A stretch of DNA of 50,067 bases, taken from Paracoccaceae bacterium (GTDB taxonomy: Bacteria; Pseudomonadota; Alphaproteobacteria; Rhodobacterales; Rhodobacteraceae). The translations under genes and the position numbers were made by a program. The stretch is taken from NCBI GenBank assembly GCA_018607905.1, contig JABBAP010000066.1:1-50067 (forward strand), in the 5' to 3' direction. Shown in pieces: positions 16,092 to 25,646 of this stretch (position 1 is the stretch's first letter; each line of letters begins with the position of its first letter). The notes below the pieces were generated by a model. That model ran no database searches. It worked only from the letters and a program-made list of their open reading frames with translations, and was not told where the DNA came from.

Positions 16092-17183
16092 TTAAACAAG
16101 TAAAGTCGCCTCTTTTAAGCGCAATTGCTTTCGCGCCTTTTGGCCATACCCGTTCAGATTGCCACGAAGCTCTGGAAATATATTGAAAACTTCGTTTCGG
16201 CTGCTCAACGAGAGCATGTCCATGCTTTCATCCCCTAGGAACAGGCTTTCGGACCACATATTGTTGGTCGCGATCAGCGCGTGAGTGCCCAAAAGAATAT
16301 GATAATATTCGACCGATTCATCAGAATTTCTATGGGCTAAATCTGAATTCAAAAGGCTTTTGGCTTGTGTAAGGACTTCTGCTTCGCCGAAATAAAGCGT
16401 GTTCTTCCAATGATCGTTCAGGACGGCATGGTTTGGTGACAGCTTCGTGTCACACGACGGAATGTTTGGGCCAAAAGCATGCGCTTTGATCGTGATTGGT
16501 TGCAGTTGGAAATCCAGCCGCGCGCTATCAGAAAAACAGCGCGTGCCAATCCAGCGAATTTTTTGAATACCCGCATCTTTGGTCACTACTTCATCGCCAA
16601 CGCGCAAAGTTTCTACACGGCGTTCGCCAATTGCAGTCTTAATTAACGTGCCGGCGGTGAAACAAATGTAGCTAGAGCCAGGATCAGGTGAAGAGTTGGG
16701 CGTAAATGTACCGTCTGGTTGCCGCTCAAGCGATGTTACACCACTGACCTGCCTTGTTGTGTCCAAGACTTCGGCAGATTGGCCAGCAAACGGGTCTCCA
16801 CTGACTGTTGAAACGGTGTAAGGGGCACCAAAACTATAGAGCCCATACACTTCACCAGTGACAGAATTGTACAGACCAACGGCGTCTTGGGCATGCAAAC
16901 GAAGGTTGTCACCAGATTCGCTGGATCCAAAAGTATAATGGAGAACGCCATCATCGTCATCGCCATCAAGATCCGCATCTTCGGTGTAAAGCAATCCATC
17001 CGCTGTGACGCTGTAGATATCTGACGCAGAAGGAACCCCTGTTGTAGAGCCATTGTGGGTGCGGTCATAAATGACCATCACCAAATTTTCAGGATCAGGA
17101 TAGTCGTCAGGTATGCGGACTTCGAGCATATCGAGATCGCCACCGCCAAGGTATTTAATCTCTGAAATTTCTGGATTCGCCAT
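16092..17183 (-). CDS. Hint_2 domain-containing protein
   Basis: A 363-residue protein without a classic signal peptide. The first 170 residues are acidic, beta-rich and repeat-poor, with an Asp cluster at residues 70-79 (ADLDGDDDDG) that may bind calcium. From residue 174 a Hint_2 (hedgehog/intein) domain follows: the nucleophile position Cys174 in ICFTAGTLIKTAIGE, the VETLRVGDEVVTKD strand, the SPNHAVL block (249-255), and the typical end (SESLFLG, then FPELRG). Such proteins are numerous in roseobacters, often with RTX-like partners, and are thought to be secreted by type I systems; whether the Hint domain self-processes is unknown. Downstream there is a convergent MFS gene, upstream mfd on the same strand. 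Confidence 0.8.
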   Translation of the reverse strand: MANPEISEIKYLGGGDLDMLEVRIPDDYPDPENLVMVIYDRTHNGSTTGVPSASDIYSVTADGLLYTEDADLDGDDDDGVLHYTFGSSESGDNLRLHAQDAVGLYNSVTGEVYGLYSFGAPYTVSTVSGDPFAGQSAEVLDTTRQVSGVTSLERQPDGTFTPNSSPDPGSSYICFTAGTLIKTAIGERRVETLRVGDEVVTKDAGIQKIRWIGTRCFSDSARLDFQLQPITIKAHAFGPNIPSCDTKLSPNHAVLNDHWKNTLYFGEAEVLTQAKSLLNSDLAHRNSDESVEYYHILLGTHALIATNNMWSESLFLGDESMDMLSLSSRNEVFNIFPELRGNLNGYGQKARKQLRLKEATLLV

Positions 17184-17293
17184 GCTAGCTGCCCACCAAA
17201 TGCACTGTTCAAACGCAGATAGGAACGATTGGTGGCCAATTTAAGGCTTTTTAGAATATCGGCCTTTTTCGCCAAAAATTGGCAAAAAATGGC

Positions 17294-20200
17294 CTATTTC
17301 TTGGCAAATCCAGCCAATTCACGTGCAATGATGTACGCGCCCTTAATCTTGGTTTCGTCATTGTCCCAATCGCGAAGAACTATGATTTTGTTATCTTTTA
17401 CTTTGGCAGTGCCACGTTGGTTTTGCAGATATTCTACAAGGCCGCCCGGGTTGGCGTATTTGTCGTTGTGGAATTGGATGACAGCCCCTTTTGGACCGCC
17501 GTCCAGCTTGGCAATGCCAGCGCGTTTGCACATGCCTTTGACGCGCACGATACGCAAAAGAGTATCAACTTCGGTTGGCAGCTTACCAAAACGGTCGATA
17601 AGCTCGGCTGCAAAGCCTTCGAGTTCAACCTTGGTAGATAGCGATGAAAGACGGCGATACAGCCCAAGGCGCACGTCGAGGTCTGGCACGAAGGTTTCTG
17701 GAATAAGAACAGGTACGCCGAGGTTGATCTGGGGCGACCAGCTGTCGGTATCCGTTAATCCTTCGAGGCCGCCTGCCTGCATCTTGGCGATCGCCTCTTG
17801 CAGCATTTCTTGATACAACTCAAACCCAACTTCGCGCACGTGGCCCGATTGATCGTCGCCCAACAAGTTACCCGCACCGCGAATATCAAGGTCTTGGGAG
17901 GCAAGAGTAAAGCCTGCGCCTAAACTGTCGAGCGAGCCCAACACGCGAAGGCGCTTTTCAGCGCTAGAAGTGAGCGGTTTGCGTGGTTTGGTGGTGAGAT
18001 AAGCATAAGCCCGCGTTTTCGAACGGCCCACCCTGCCCCTGATTTGGTAGAGTTGCGATAGTCCAAACATATCTGCGCGGTGGATAATCATGGTGTTTGC
18101 AGTAGGAATATCGAGCCCGCTTTCAACGATGGTAGTGGCAAGCAAAACATCGTATTTGCCATCGTAAAAGGCATTCATACGATCATCCAACTCGCTCGCC
18201 GCCATTTGGCCGTTGGCGATGACGAACGAAACCTCAGGAACTTGGGTTTTGAGGAAATCTTCGATGTCAGGCAAATCGGAAATACGCGGAACAACAAAGA
18301 ACGACTGCCCGCCACGATAATGTTCGCGCAACAAAGCCTCGCGCAGGGTCACGGTGTCAAATTCGCTGACGTAGGTGCGAATAGCGAGGCGATCGACGGG
18401 TGGCGTGCCGATGATCGAGAGTTCGCGCACACCGGAGAGCGACATCTGCAAGGTGCGCGGGATCGGTGTCGCCGTCAGGGTGAGGACATGGATGTCAGAA
18501 CGCAGTTGTTTTAGGCGTTCTTTGTGGTTCACACCGAAATGCTGTTCTTCGTCGATGACAAGCAGGCCAAGATTGGCGAATTTGATGTTTTTTGCCAGCA
18601 AAGCATGGGTGCCGATTACAATTTCAACACCGCCGTCTCGCATACCGTTTTTGGTAAGTTCCGCATCTTTTGCCGTTACAAAGCGCGAGAGTTGGCGCAC
18701 GCGGATGCCAGTGTTGCGGAAGCGTTCTGAGAAGGATTTAAAGTGTTGGCGTGCCAGCAATGTAGTTGGCGCGACGATGGCCACTTGTGTGCCTGCGGAT
18801 GCCGCAACAAACGCCGCGCGCAGGGCAACCTCAGTTTTGCCAAAGCCAACATCACCACACACAAGGCGATCCATCGGGGTGCCTGATGCCATGTCGCCCA
18901 ACACGTCCTCGATCGCGTGCAGCTGATCGTCGGTTTCAACGTATGGAAAACGGGCGCAAAACTTGGCCCAATCGTCCGCGGGCGGTTCCATAATTTCGGC
19001 TTTGCGCAGTGCGCGTTCTGCAGCGATGCGGATAAGTTTATCCGCCATTTCGCGGACGCGTTCCTTGAGTTTTGCCTTTTTGGCCTGCCAAGCGCCGCCG
19101 CCTAGACGATCAAGCATGCCTTCTTCGTGGCCATAGCGCGACAGCAATTCGATGTTTTCAACGGGGATAAACAGACGGTCGCCTTTGGCGTATTCCAGCA
19201 GAATACAATCGTGGGGCGCACCCGCTGCGGTAACAGTTTCGAGGCCTTTGTAGCGGCCAATGCCGTGATCGAGGTGCACAACGAGATCACCGGGCGACAG
19301 GCTTTGCGCTTCGGTAAGGAAATTTTCAGCGCGGCGTTTGCGGCGTGGCCCACGAATAAGGCGATCGCCGAGAACATCCTGTTCAGAAATCACTGTAACG
19401 TCTTTGGCGGTGAAACCTTGTTCTAGCGGCCAAACAGCAAGAGATACGCTGTTGGTTCCTGCAATATCTGAAAAATTGCCAACTTCGGTTGCGCCAACAA
19501 GGTTTTGGTCAATCAGCAGGCCAGAAAGGCGTTCGCGTGCGCCCTCTGAAAAGCTGGCGACAACGACGTTGCCAGCTTTTTGTTTTGTTCGAATATGATC
19601 TGCAAGAGACGCAAACAGGCTGATTTCTTCTTGTTGACGTTCTGGTGCGAAAGATCGGCCAAGTCGCCCACCTGCATCTGTGGTGTTTGGTCCAGTGCCT
19701 TGTTGTAGAACAGAAAGTGTTTTGACATTGCGTTGCGCGATTTGGCCCATAAAGGCTTCGTCGTTCAAATACAACAAGTCAGGCGGACAGGGCTTGTACA
19801 CGCTGTCGATGCGAGATTTGTTGGTTAATGCTTCTGATCGTGCGTCGTATTGATCGGCAATACTGTCCCATCGTGACAGGCGGGCTTGCGTCGCACGATC
19901 ATCCAAGAATATTTGCGCATCAGGCAGATAATCAAACAGCGTTTCCATTTCTTTATGAAAAAACGGTGCCCAATGTTCGATGCCTTGGTGTTTGCGCCCT
20001 GCAGAAACCGCTTCGTACAAAAGGTCATCTGTTCCTGCGGCGCCAAATTCAACACGGTAGTTTTGACGGAATCGCTGGATTGACGCATCATCAAGGATGA
20101 CTTCGGAAACAGGCGAGAGTTCTAATCTGGTGAGTTTTTCTGTGGTGCGCTGCGTGGCGGCATCAAACCGGCGTGCGCCATCCAGAACATCGCCAAAAAG

Positions 20201-20737
20201 ATCGAGGCGCACTGGACCCATTTCACCGGGCGGATAGACGTCGATCAGGCCACCGCGTACGGCGTAGTCGCCCGGTTCTGCGACAGTGGGTGCCTTGACG
20301 AATCCCATCCGTGTAAAAAATTCGCGCAGCGCCTTTTCGTTAATTTGACGACCGACCTCGGCGACAAAGCTGGCGGATTTCAGGATTTCACGAGCAGGAA
20401 CGCGCTGCATTGCAGCACTTACGGTTGTGAGCAGGATAAATGGTTTGTTGAATCCTGCAGCCAGTGTTGCCAAAACAGCCATGCGCGCGGCGGAAATTTC
20501 GGCATTGGGGCTTACGCGGTCATAGGGCAAGCAATCCCATGCTGGAAATACGAAAACGGGTATGCTAGGCGCAAAAAACTGAAGCGCGGTTTGGGTGGCT
20601 GCAAGACGGCTATCATCGCGGCAAATGTGTAGGACAGGACCATTCTGGCTGGCAACCGCCTGCGCCAAAAGACGGGCATCAAACCCTTCGGGCGCGCCAC
20701 CAATTATGCTGTGATTTTTATTGTACTGTTCGGCCAT
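17294..20737 (-). CDS. mfd: Transcription-repair coupling factor
   Basis: The 1147-residue protein has the full Mfd domain order: the UvrB-like N-terminal module (FPAWDCLPYDRVSP), the YAVRGGLIDVYPPG strand of the UvrA-binding part, the RNA-polymerase-interacting CarD-like domain (LSPGDLVVHLDHGIGRYKGLE), the translocase (Walker A GDVGFGKTE, DEEQ box VIDEEQHFG, motif III LTATPIPRTL, helicase C part with QIRGRVGRSK), and the C-terminal TRCF domain (VDTLLRIVRVKGMCKRAGI). It removes stalled RNA polymerase and recruits UvrA to lesions in the transcribed strand. Start ATG at 20737. The 110-base gap after it is rich in TTGGC/GCCAA repeats but holds no clear terminator. Confidence 0.97.
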   Translation of the reverse strand: MAEQYNKNHSIIGGAPEGFDARLLAQAVASQNGPVLHICRDDSRLAATQTALQFFAPSIPVFVFPAWDCLPYDRVSPNAEISAARMAVLATLAAGFNKPFILLTTVSAAMQRVPAREILKSASFVAEVGRQINEKALREFFTRMGFVKAPTVAEPGDYAVRGGLIDVYPPGEMGPVRLDLFGDVLDGARRFDAATQRTTEKLTRLELSPVSEVILDDASIQRFRQNYRVEFGAAGTDDLLYEAVSAGRKHQGIEHWAPFFHKEMETLFDYLPDAQIFLDDRATQARLSRWDSIADQYDARSEALTNKSRIDSVYKPCPPDLLYLNDEAFMGQIAQRNVKTLSVLQQGTGPNTTDAGGRLGRSFAPERQQEEISLFASLADHIRTKQKAGNVVVASFSEGARERLSGLLIDQNLVGATEVGNFSDIAGTNSVSLAVWPLEQGFTAKDVTVISEQDVLGDRLIRGPRRKRRAENFLTEAQSLSPGDLVVHLDHGIGRYKGLETVTAAGAPHDCILLEYAKGDRLFIPVENIELLSRYGHEEGMLDRLGGGAWQAKKAKLKERVREMADKLIRIAAERALRKAEIMEPPADDWAKFCARFPYVETDDQLHAIEDVLGDMASGTPMDRLVCGDVGFGKTEVALRAAFVAASAGTQVAIVAPTTLLARQHFKSFSERFRNTGIRVRQLSRFVTAKDAELTKNGMRDGGVEIVIGTHALLAKNIKFANLGLLVIDEEQHFGVNHKERLKQLRSDIHVLTLTATPIPRTLQMSLSGVRELSIIGTPPVDRLAIRTYVSEFDTVTLREALLREHYRGGQSFFVVPRISDLPDIEDFLKTQVPEVSFVIANGQMAASELDDRMNAFYDGKYDVLLATTIVESGLDIPTANTMIIHRADMFGLSQLYQIRGRVGRSKTRAYAYLTTKPRKPLTSSAEKRLRVLGSLDSLGAGFTLASQDLDIRGAGNLLGDDQSGHVREVGFELYQEMLQEAIAKMQAGGLEGLTDTDSWSPQINLGVPVLIPETFVPDLDVRLGLYRRLSSLSTKVELEGFAAELIDRFGKLPTEVDTLLRIVRVKGMCKRAGIAKLDGGPKGAVIQFHNDKYANPGGLVEYLQNQRGTAKVKDNKIIVLRDWDNDETKIKGAYIIARELAGFAKK

Positions 20738-20802
20738 TGAGCGGATTTAGCGCAGGTGCGCGGTGCCGACAAGGGTAGTTTGTTAGCGCTGTAGCCCCTG
20801 CC

Positions 20803-21327
20803 CTAAAGACCTGACGCGTAAGGCGAGAAAAGTGTTTGCGAAACACCCCAAAATGCCGCGAAGAAAATCGAAAACGCACCGATAGCTTGTTTGACGCGGC
20901 GATGCCAGATGTAGGCTTTGATCAAGGCAACATCGCGCATGTTTTCATCGCGCAGGCGTTGAGCCAGATGAATTGAGAGCGCTGAAACGATGGTCAGCGG
21001 ACACACCAGCAAAAATACGGCCTGCATGAGTTCTAAATCAAAGTAAAACCCGAGCGTGAACACCGTCCCAAGCAAAAACGCCGCGCAGGCGGTGTAAAAT
21101 GTGCTGTGACTCTCAAACACCAACAGTGTTTTACGGACGTTGATTTCAATCTGAGTTTCGAAATCCTCAGAATACTGCCCCCCCAAAGCGCTGGCGCTGC
21201 GGGCATCCTCATAGGGAACGCCGAGCGTCCAGTGTGTTGTGCGGGTCCAAACAACAGCAAACACAATCCAGTACCAAATACTGGCAAAGCTGCGTGAGCC
21301 GATAACCTCTACGTAAAAACCCTCCAT
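20803..21327 (-). CDS. Small multi-spanning membrane protein, conserved in roseobacters
   Basis: A 174-residue protein with about four hydrophobic segments (near residues 15-28, 78-97, 100-122 and 148-166). The opening SRSFASIWYWIVFAVVWTRTTHWTLGVPYED matches a family found in Rhodobacteraceae that databases sometimes label 'component of SufBCD complex'; I see nothing in the sequence that supports a role in iron-sulfur assembly, and no suf genes are nearby. It lies upstream of mfd on the same strand (65-base gap) and divergent from hemB. Function unknown. Confidence 0.7.
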   Translation of the reverse strand: MEGFYVEVIGSRSFASIWYWIVFAVVWTRTTHWTLGVPYEDARSASALGGQYSEDFETQIEINVRKTLLVFESHSTFYTACAAFLLGTVFTLGFYFDLELMQAVFLLVCPLTIVSALSIHLAQRLRDENMRDVALIKAYIWHRRVKQAIGAFSIFFAAFWGVSQTLFSPYASGL

Positions 21328-21441
21328 TTGGGTTCCTTTGCCATTGCGTTTGGCTGGTCGTAAATCATTGCGACTAAAATTCCAATTGAAGTTTAAGGGT
21401 TTTATGGCGCATTTAGGAAATGAGTAAGCAAGGTGATCAAA

Positions 21442-22455
21442 ATGGTTCAGACCCCAGCCCAGTTCCCGATGGCGCGCCCACGTCGAAATCGACGCACAGA
21501 TTGGCTGCGCGATTTAACGCGCGAGAACGAATTGTCAGTCAATGATCTGATCTGGCCGATCTTTGTGCGCGATGGCGACGATGTTGTGGAACCCGTAAAC
21601 AGTATGCCGGGCGTAAACCGTATGAGCATTTCGCGCGCCGTTGATGCGGCGAATGATGCGGCCAATTTGGGAATTCCTGTTGTTGCAGTTTTTCCCTACA
21701 CAGATCCATCCGTGAAAACGCCGGGCGCAGAGGAAGCATGGAACCCCGAGAACCTGGTGAACCGCGCAACGCGGGCGATTAAAGAACAGGTTCCTGATAT
21801 TGGCGTGATGTTGGATGTAGCACTTGATCCGTATAATTCGGATGGTCACGATGGTTTGGTGCGCGACGGAGTTATTTTAAACGACGAAACTTTGATGGCG
21901 CTAGAACAGCAGGCTTTGGTTCAGGCCGAGGCTGGCGCAGATATTTTGGGTCCATCGGACATGATGGATGGGCGCATTGGCGTTATCCGCCGTGCGTTAG
22001 AGCAAAACGATTTTTCTGACACGGCGATTATGGCCTATTCCGCGAAATATGCGTCAGCGTTTTACGGGCCGTTTCGCGATGCTGTTGGGGCGTCTGGTGC
22101 GTTGAAGGGCGATAAAAAGTCCTATCAATTGGATGCAGGAAATTCGGACGAGGCGATGCGCATGGTGGCGCGCGATTTGGACGAAGGTGCGGATATGGTG
22201 ATGGTTAAACCTGGCATGCCCTATTTGGATATTTGCCAGCGGGTTGCATCAGAATTTGGCGTGCCGACCTATGCCTATCAAGTGTCAGGTGAGTACGCGA
22301 TGATTTCTGCGGCAGGGCAAAACGGCTGGATTGATCGCGAAAAAGCGATGATGGAAAGCTTATTGGCGTTCAAGCGTGCGGGCTGTTCAGGGATACTGAG
22401 CTATTTTGCATTAGAAGTGGCGCAACGGTTTGCAGATGAAGCGAAACTTGGCTGA
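21442..22455 (+). CDS. hemB: Delta-aminolevulinic acid dehydratase (porphobilinogen synthase)
   Basis: A 337-residue enzyme that condenses two 5-aminolevulinate molecules to porphobilinogen, the common precursor of haem, bacteriochlorophyll and cobalamin. The two Schiff-base lysines are visible: Lys202 in YSAKYASAFYGPFR and Lys256 in MVKPGMPYLDI. The metal-site stretch reads DVALDPYNSDGHDG, that is, without the cysteines of the zinc enzymes, so this is the magnesium/potassium-dependent type usual in alphaproteobacteria. The ATG at 21442 lies eight bases after AAGG; a GTG at 21433 would add three residues. It is convergent with uup, with only seven bases between stops. Confidence 0.95.
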   Translation: MVQTPAQFPMARPRRNRRTDWLRDLTRENELSVNDLIWPIFVRDGDDVVEPVNSMPGVNRMSISRAVDAANDAANLGIPVVAVFPYTDPSVKTPGAEEAWNPENLVNRATRAIKEQVPDIGVMLDVALDPYNSDGHDGLVRDGVILNDETLMALEQQALVQAEAGADILGPSDMMDGRIGVIRRALEQNDFSDTAIMAYSAKYASAFYGPFRDAVGASGALKGDKKSYQLDAGNSDEAMRMVARDLDEGADMVMVKPGMPYLDICQRVASEFGVPTYAYQVSGEYAMISAAGQNGWIDREKAMMESLLAFKRAGCSGILSYFALEVAQRFADEAKLG

Positions 22456-22462
22456 AGGTATG

Positions 22463-24274
22463 TTAACCAGCTGCTTTTTCTTCCAGCTCTAACCATTCAA
22501 TTTCGGCTTTTTCTAACGCGGTTTGGCGCTCATTTAAGGCGTCGGTTGCTTTTTGAAACTTCAGCGGGGCGGTTGTGTACAACTCTGCATCCGAGAGGTA
22601 TTCCGTCAGCTTTGCCATCTCAGCTTCGAGGCGCGCAATAATTTTGGGGAGTTCTTTGAGGCGGTGTTCCTCTTTAAAACTCATCTTTGGTTGCAGCGCT
22701 TTGGGCTTTTCTTGCGCTGGCGCAGATTTAGCTGGTTTTGGGGCCGATTTGGCAGCCTTCGCAATCGCTTTGCGCTGGGTTTGATAATCAGACCAACCGC
22801 CCGCATAAAGGGTTGCATGACCGTCGCCTTCCATCACGATGGATGTGGTGGCAACGCGGTCCAGAAAATCACGATCGTGGCTGACGAGCAGCACGGTGCC
22901 GTCGTAATCATCGAGAATTTCTTGCAACAGATCGAGGGTTTCAACATCCAAATCGTTGGTCGGTTCATCCAGCACCAAAAGGTTGCTTTCCTTGGCCATC
23001 AAACGCGCCAGCAAAAGACGGGCTTTTTCACCACCAGAAAGCGCCGAAACAGGGCCACGAGCTTGGTTTTCGCTGAAGAGAAATTCCTTGAGGTAACCAA
23101 CAACATGTTTTGGGGTGCCGCGCACCATTATTTGATCATTTTGGCCAGAAACGCCCAGTTCTTTATCTTCGGTCAGGCTGTCCCATAGGGTGACTTTGGG
23201 ATCAAGCGCGCTGCGATTTTGATCAAAAATTGCAGGCAAGATATTTGTGCCGAGTTTGATCGTTCCCGTGTCTGGTTCCAACTTGCCCGTTAGCATGTTC
23301 AAAAGTGTGGTTTTGCCGACACCGTTGGGGCCGATCATGGCGATACGTTCGCCCCGTGCAATGCGGATCGAGAAATCAGATACGATGATTTTACCGTCAA
23401 AGGTTTTGGAAATACCTTCGGCTTCGATCACGCGTTTGCCAGATTTTTGCCCCGTATCAAACGCCATTGCGGCGGGCCCTGCCCGTTTGATTTGCGCACC
23501 GCGTTCAGATTTGAGTTCACCAAGACGCCGCACGCGGCCTTGGTTGCGTTTGCGCCGCGCAGAAATGCCTTCAACGGCCCAACGGGCCTCCGCTTTGATG
23601 AGGCGATTGAGTTTGTGGCGTTGCATGTCTTCGTCTTCAAAGACTTTGTCGCGCCATTCTTCAAAACCTTCAAAGCCTTTGGGATTTTGGCGCACAATGC
23701 CCCGATCCACCCACATGGTGTCGCGGGTCAGGGAACGCAGAAAGGCACGGTCGTGTGAAATAAGGATAAAGGCATCACGGGTTTGGCGAAGATGGTCTTC
23801 GAGCCAAGCGATTGCTTCGATATCGAGATGGTTTGTCGGCTCGTCCAAAAGCATCAAATCTGGCGCTTCGGCGAGGATTTTTGCAAGTGCTGCACGGCGA
23901 CGTTCACCGCCTGATGCGGCCTGTGGTGTTTGCTCTGGATTTAACTTGAGGCCTTCTGCCGCCATTTCGACTTTGTATTCTTCGCCCTCAAGCAAGCCAG
24001 ACATGGCGAAATCACCAAGTGTCGCAAATTCTGACAAATCAGGATGCTGATCCATGTAACCAACAGACATGCCGGGCTGAACAAAGCGATTGCCGCCGTC
24101 CGGTTCTGTCATGCCAGAAATTACTTTTAGAAGTGTCGATTTACCCGAGCCATTGCGCCCCACAAGGCACGTACGCGCGCCCTCATGGACCGTAAGATTG
24201 ACGCCGTCAAACAACGGGTTGCCGCCAAAAGTGAGCATGATATCGGAGAGTGTAAGGATCGGTGGATTAGCCAT
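22463..24274 (-). CDS. uup: ABC-F family ATPase
   Basis: A 603-residue soluble protein with two ATP-binding cassettes: Walker A GRNGSGKST and GPNGVGKTT, signatures SGGERRRAAL and SGGEKARLLL, and LLDEPTNHLD and VLDEPTNDLD Walker B segments. A C-terminal extension (about residues 520-603) is Lys/Glu-rich and coiled-coil, which marks the Uup subgroup rather than EttA. ABC-F proteins act on the ribosome; Uup also binds DNA branch structures and affects transposon excision. The ATG at 24274 (MANPP) is preferred to the upstream in-frame codon at 24298. Confidence 0.9.
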   Translation of the reverse strand: MANPPILTLSDIMLTFGGNPLFDGVNLTVHEGARTCLVGRNGSGKSTLLKVISGMTEPDGGNRFVQPGMSVGYMDQHPDLSEFATLGDFAMSGLLEGEEYKVEMAAEGLKLNPEQTPQAASGGERRRAALAKILAEAPDLMLLDEPTNHLDIEAIAWLEDHLRQTRDAFILISHDRAFLRSLTRDTMWVDRGIVRQNPKGFEGFEEWRDKVFEDEDMQRHKLNRLIKAEARWAVEGISARRKRNQGRVRRLGELKSERGAQIKRAGPAAMAFDTGQKSGKRVIEAEGISKTFDGKIIVSDFSIRIARGERIAMIGPNGVGKTTLLNMLTGKLEPDTGTIKLGTNILPAIFDQNRSALDPKVTLWDSLTEDKELGVSGQNDQIMVRGTPKHVVGYLKEFLFSENQARGPVSALSGGEKARLLLARLMAKESNLLVLDEPTNDLDVETLDLLQEILDDYDGTVLLVSHDRDFLDRVATTSIVMEGDGHATLYAGGWSDYQTQRKAIAKAAKSAPKPAKSAPAQEKPKALQPKMSFKEEHRLKELPKIIARLEAEMAKLTEYLSDAELYTTAPLKFQKATDALNERQTALEKAEIEWLELEEKAAG

Positions 24275-24352
24275 GCCGCCCCTATCGGGTATGCGCATTG
24301 CGCCGTCAAGGGCTGGGCGTTAGGTTCTGCCTAAGAAGTGGAAGGAATTGTT

Positions 24353-25549
24353 ATGACTGTACGCCCTGTGAACCAAAATCTGTTTGATACGATATCGTCG
24401 CCGATCATGGATTCGCGTGGCTGGGTGGATGGTGTAACCTTTCCAACGGATCGTCCATTGATCAACGTTAGTCAGGCGGCACCCGTTGATCCGCCACCTG
24501 CCCCATTGCGCGAAGCCTTGGCGGATGCGGTTCTGAATGATGCGTCGGCCCACTTGTACGGCGCGGTTCTGGGGATTTCTGAGTTACGGGCCGAAGTCGC
24601 GAAGCAATGGTCTAGCGTTTATGGCGGGTCGCTTGCTGGTGCGAATGTGGGAATCACGTCTGGGTGTAATCAAGCATTTTGTGCCGCGATTTCATCGTTG
24701 TGTGCGCCTGGGGATGCTGTGATCCTACCAGCACCTTGGTATTTCAATCATAAAATGTGGTTGGATATGGCGGGCATAGAATGCCGCGTGTTGATGTGCG
24801 GTGACGGGATGTTGCCAAGTGCGCAAGACGCGGCGGCGATGATTGATGACAAGGTGAAGGCAATAATTTTGGTCACGCCAAACAATCCGAGCGGCGTTGA
24901 GTATTCACCAGCCCTTGTAGATGCTTTTTACTCTGTGGCCAAAGATGCTGGTATTTCGCTGGTGATCGACGAAACGTACCGCGATTTTCATTCTTGCACC
25001 GGTGCGCCGCATGGATTGTTTGCAAAAGCGGATTGGCAGGACACGTTGATCCAGCTGTATTCCTTTTCAAAGGCGTATCGTTTGACGGGGCACCGTGTTG
25101 GGGCCGTGATTTCCAGTGCCGAGCGGTTGGCGCAGATGGAGAAGTTTCTGGATACGTTGACGATATGCCCAAACCAACTGGGCCAGCGTGGCGCGTTGTT
25201 TGGGATGCAAAACCTCGGCAATTGGCTGGGCGGTGAGCGGTTGGAAATCTTGGATCGTCGCGCGGCGATGGTTGAAGGGTTTCCGAATCTATCTGGCTGG
25301 GAGTTAAAAGGCTGCGGCGCTTATTTCGCCTATGCGTCCCATCCGTTTAAAGCGTCATCCCATGATGTTGCTAAAGCGCTAGTGGAACAGGCGTCGATAC
25401 TGGCTTTGCCTGGCACGATGTTCAGTCCGACCTTGGCAGAGGGCGGTACTGGACACGCAGAACAGCATTTCCGCATTGCGTTTGCCAATATTGATCGGGT
25501 TGGAATCGGCGCTTTGTTTGAGCGTTTAGCAGCGTTTTCGATGGAATAA
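24353..25549 (+). CDS. Class I/II pyridoxal-phosphate aminotransferase
   Basis: A 398-residue fold-type I aminotransferase. The PLP site is readable: GITSGCNQAFCAAI (phosphate-binding loop), TPNNPSGVEYSPALVD (Asn and Pro of the substrate site), VIDETYRDF (Asp and Tyr contacting the cofactor), and the Schiff-base lysine in LYSFSKAYRLTGHRVG. The overall pattern resembles aspartate/aromatic aminotransferases, but the amino-acid partner cannot be named. The ATG at 24353 is preceded by GAAGGAA at 24341-24347. It is divergent from uup and followed by a 97-base gap and ppiD. Confidence 0.88.
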   Translation: MTVRPVNQNLFDTISSPIMDSRGWVDGVTFPTDRPLINVSQAAPVDPPPAPLREALADAVLNDASAHLYGAVLGISELRAEVAKQWSSVYGGSLAGANVGITSGCNQAFCAAISSLCAPGDAVILPAPWYFNHKMWLDMAGIECRVLMCGDGMLPSAQDAAAMIDDKVKAIILVTPNNPSGVEYSPALVDAFYSVAKDAGISLVIDETYRDFHSCTGAPHGLFAKADWQDTLIQLYSFSKAYRLTGHRVGAVISSAERLAQMEKFLDTLTICPNQLGQRGALFGMQNLGNWLGGERLEILDRRAAMVEGFPNLSGWELKGCGAYFAYASHPFKASSHDVAKALVEQASILALPGTMFSPTLAEGGTGHAEQHFRIAFANIDRVGIGALFERLAAFSME

Positions 25550-25646
25550 CGACCAGTTGATTGGTTCGCGTGCTGTTGCCGCTTGCTTTGGTCGGTGGGG
25601 GTGCTAAAACCTGCGGTCAATTACAGGGTTTCAGAGGGTCCAAACA

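Noticed and set aside
22553-23188. 211-residue plus-strand frame
   Set aside because: It is also the antisense shadow of uup, where every conserved ABC motif is accounted for on the minus strand.
23247-24050. 267-residue plus-strand frame
   Set aside because: It is antisense to uup; its Arg/Ser-rich composition is what the reverse complement of a conserved coding sequence gives.
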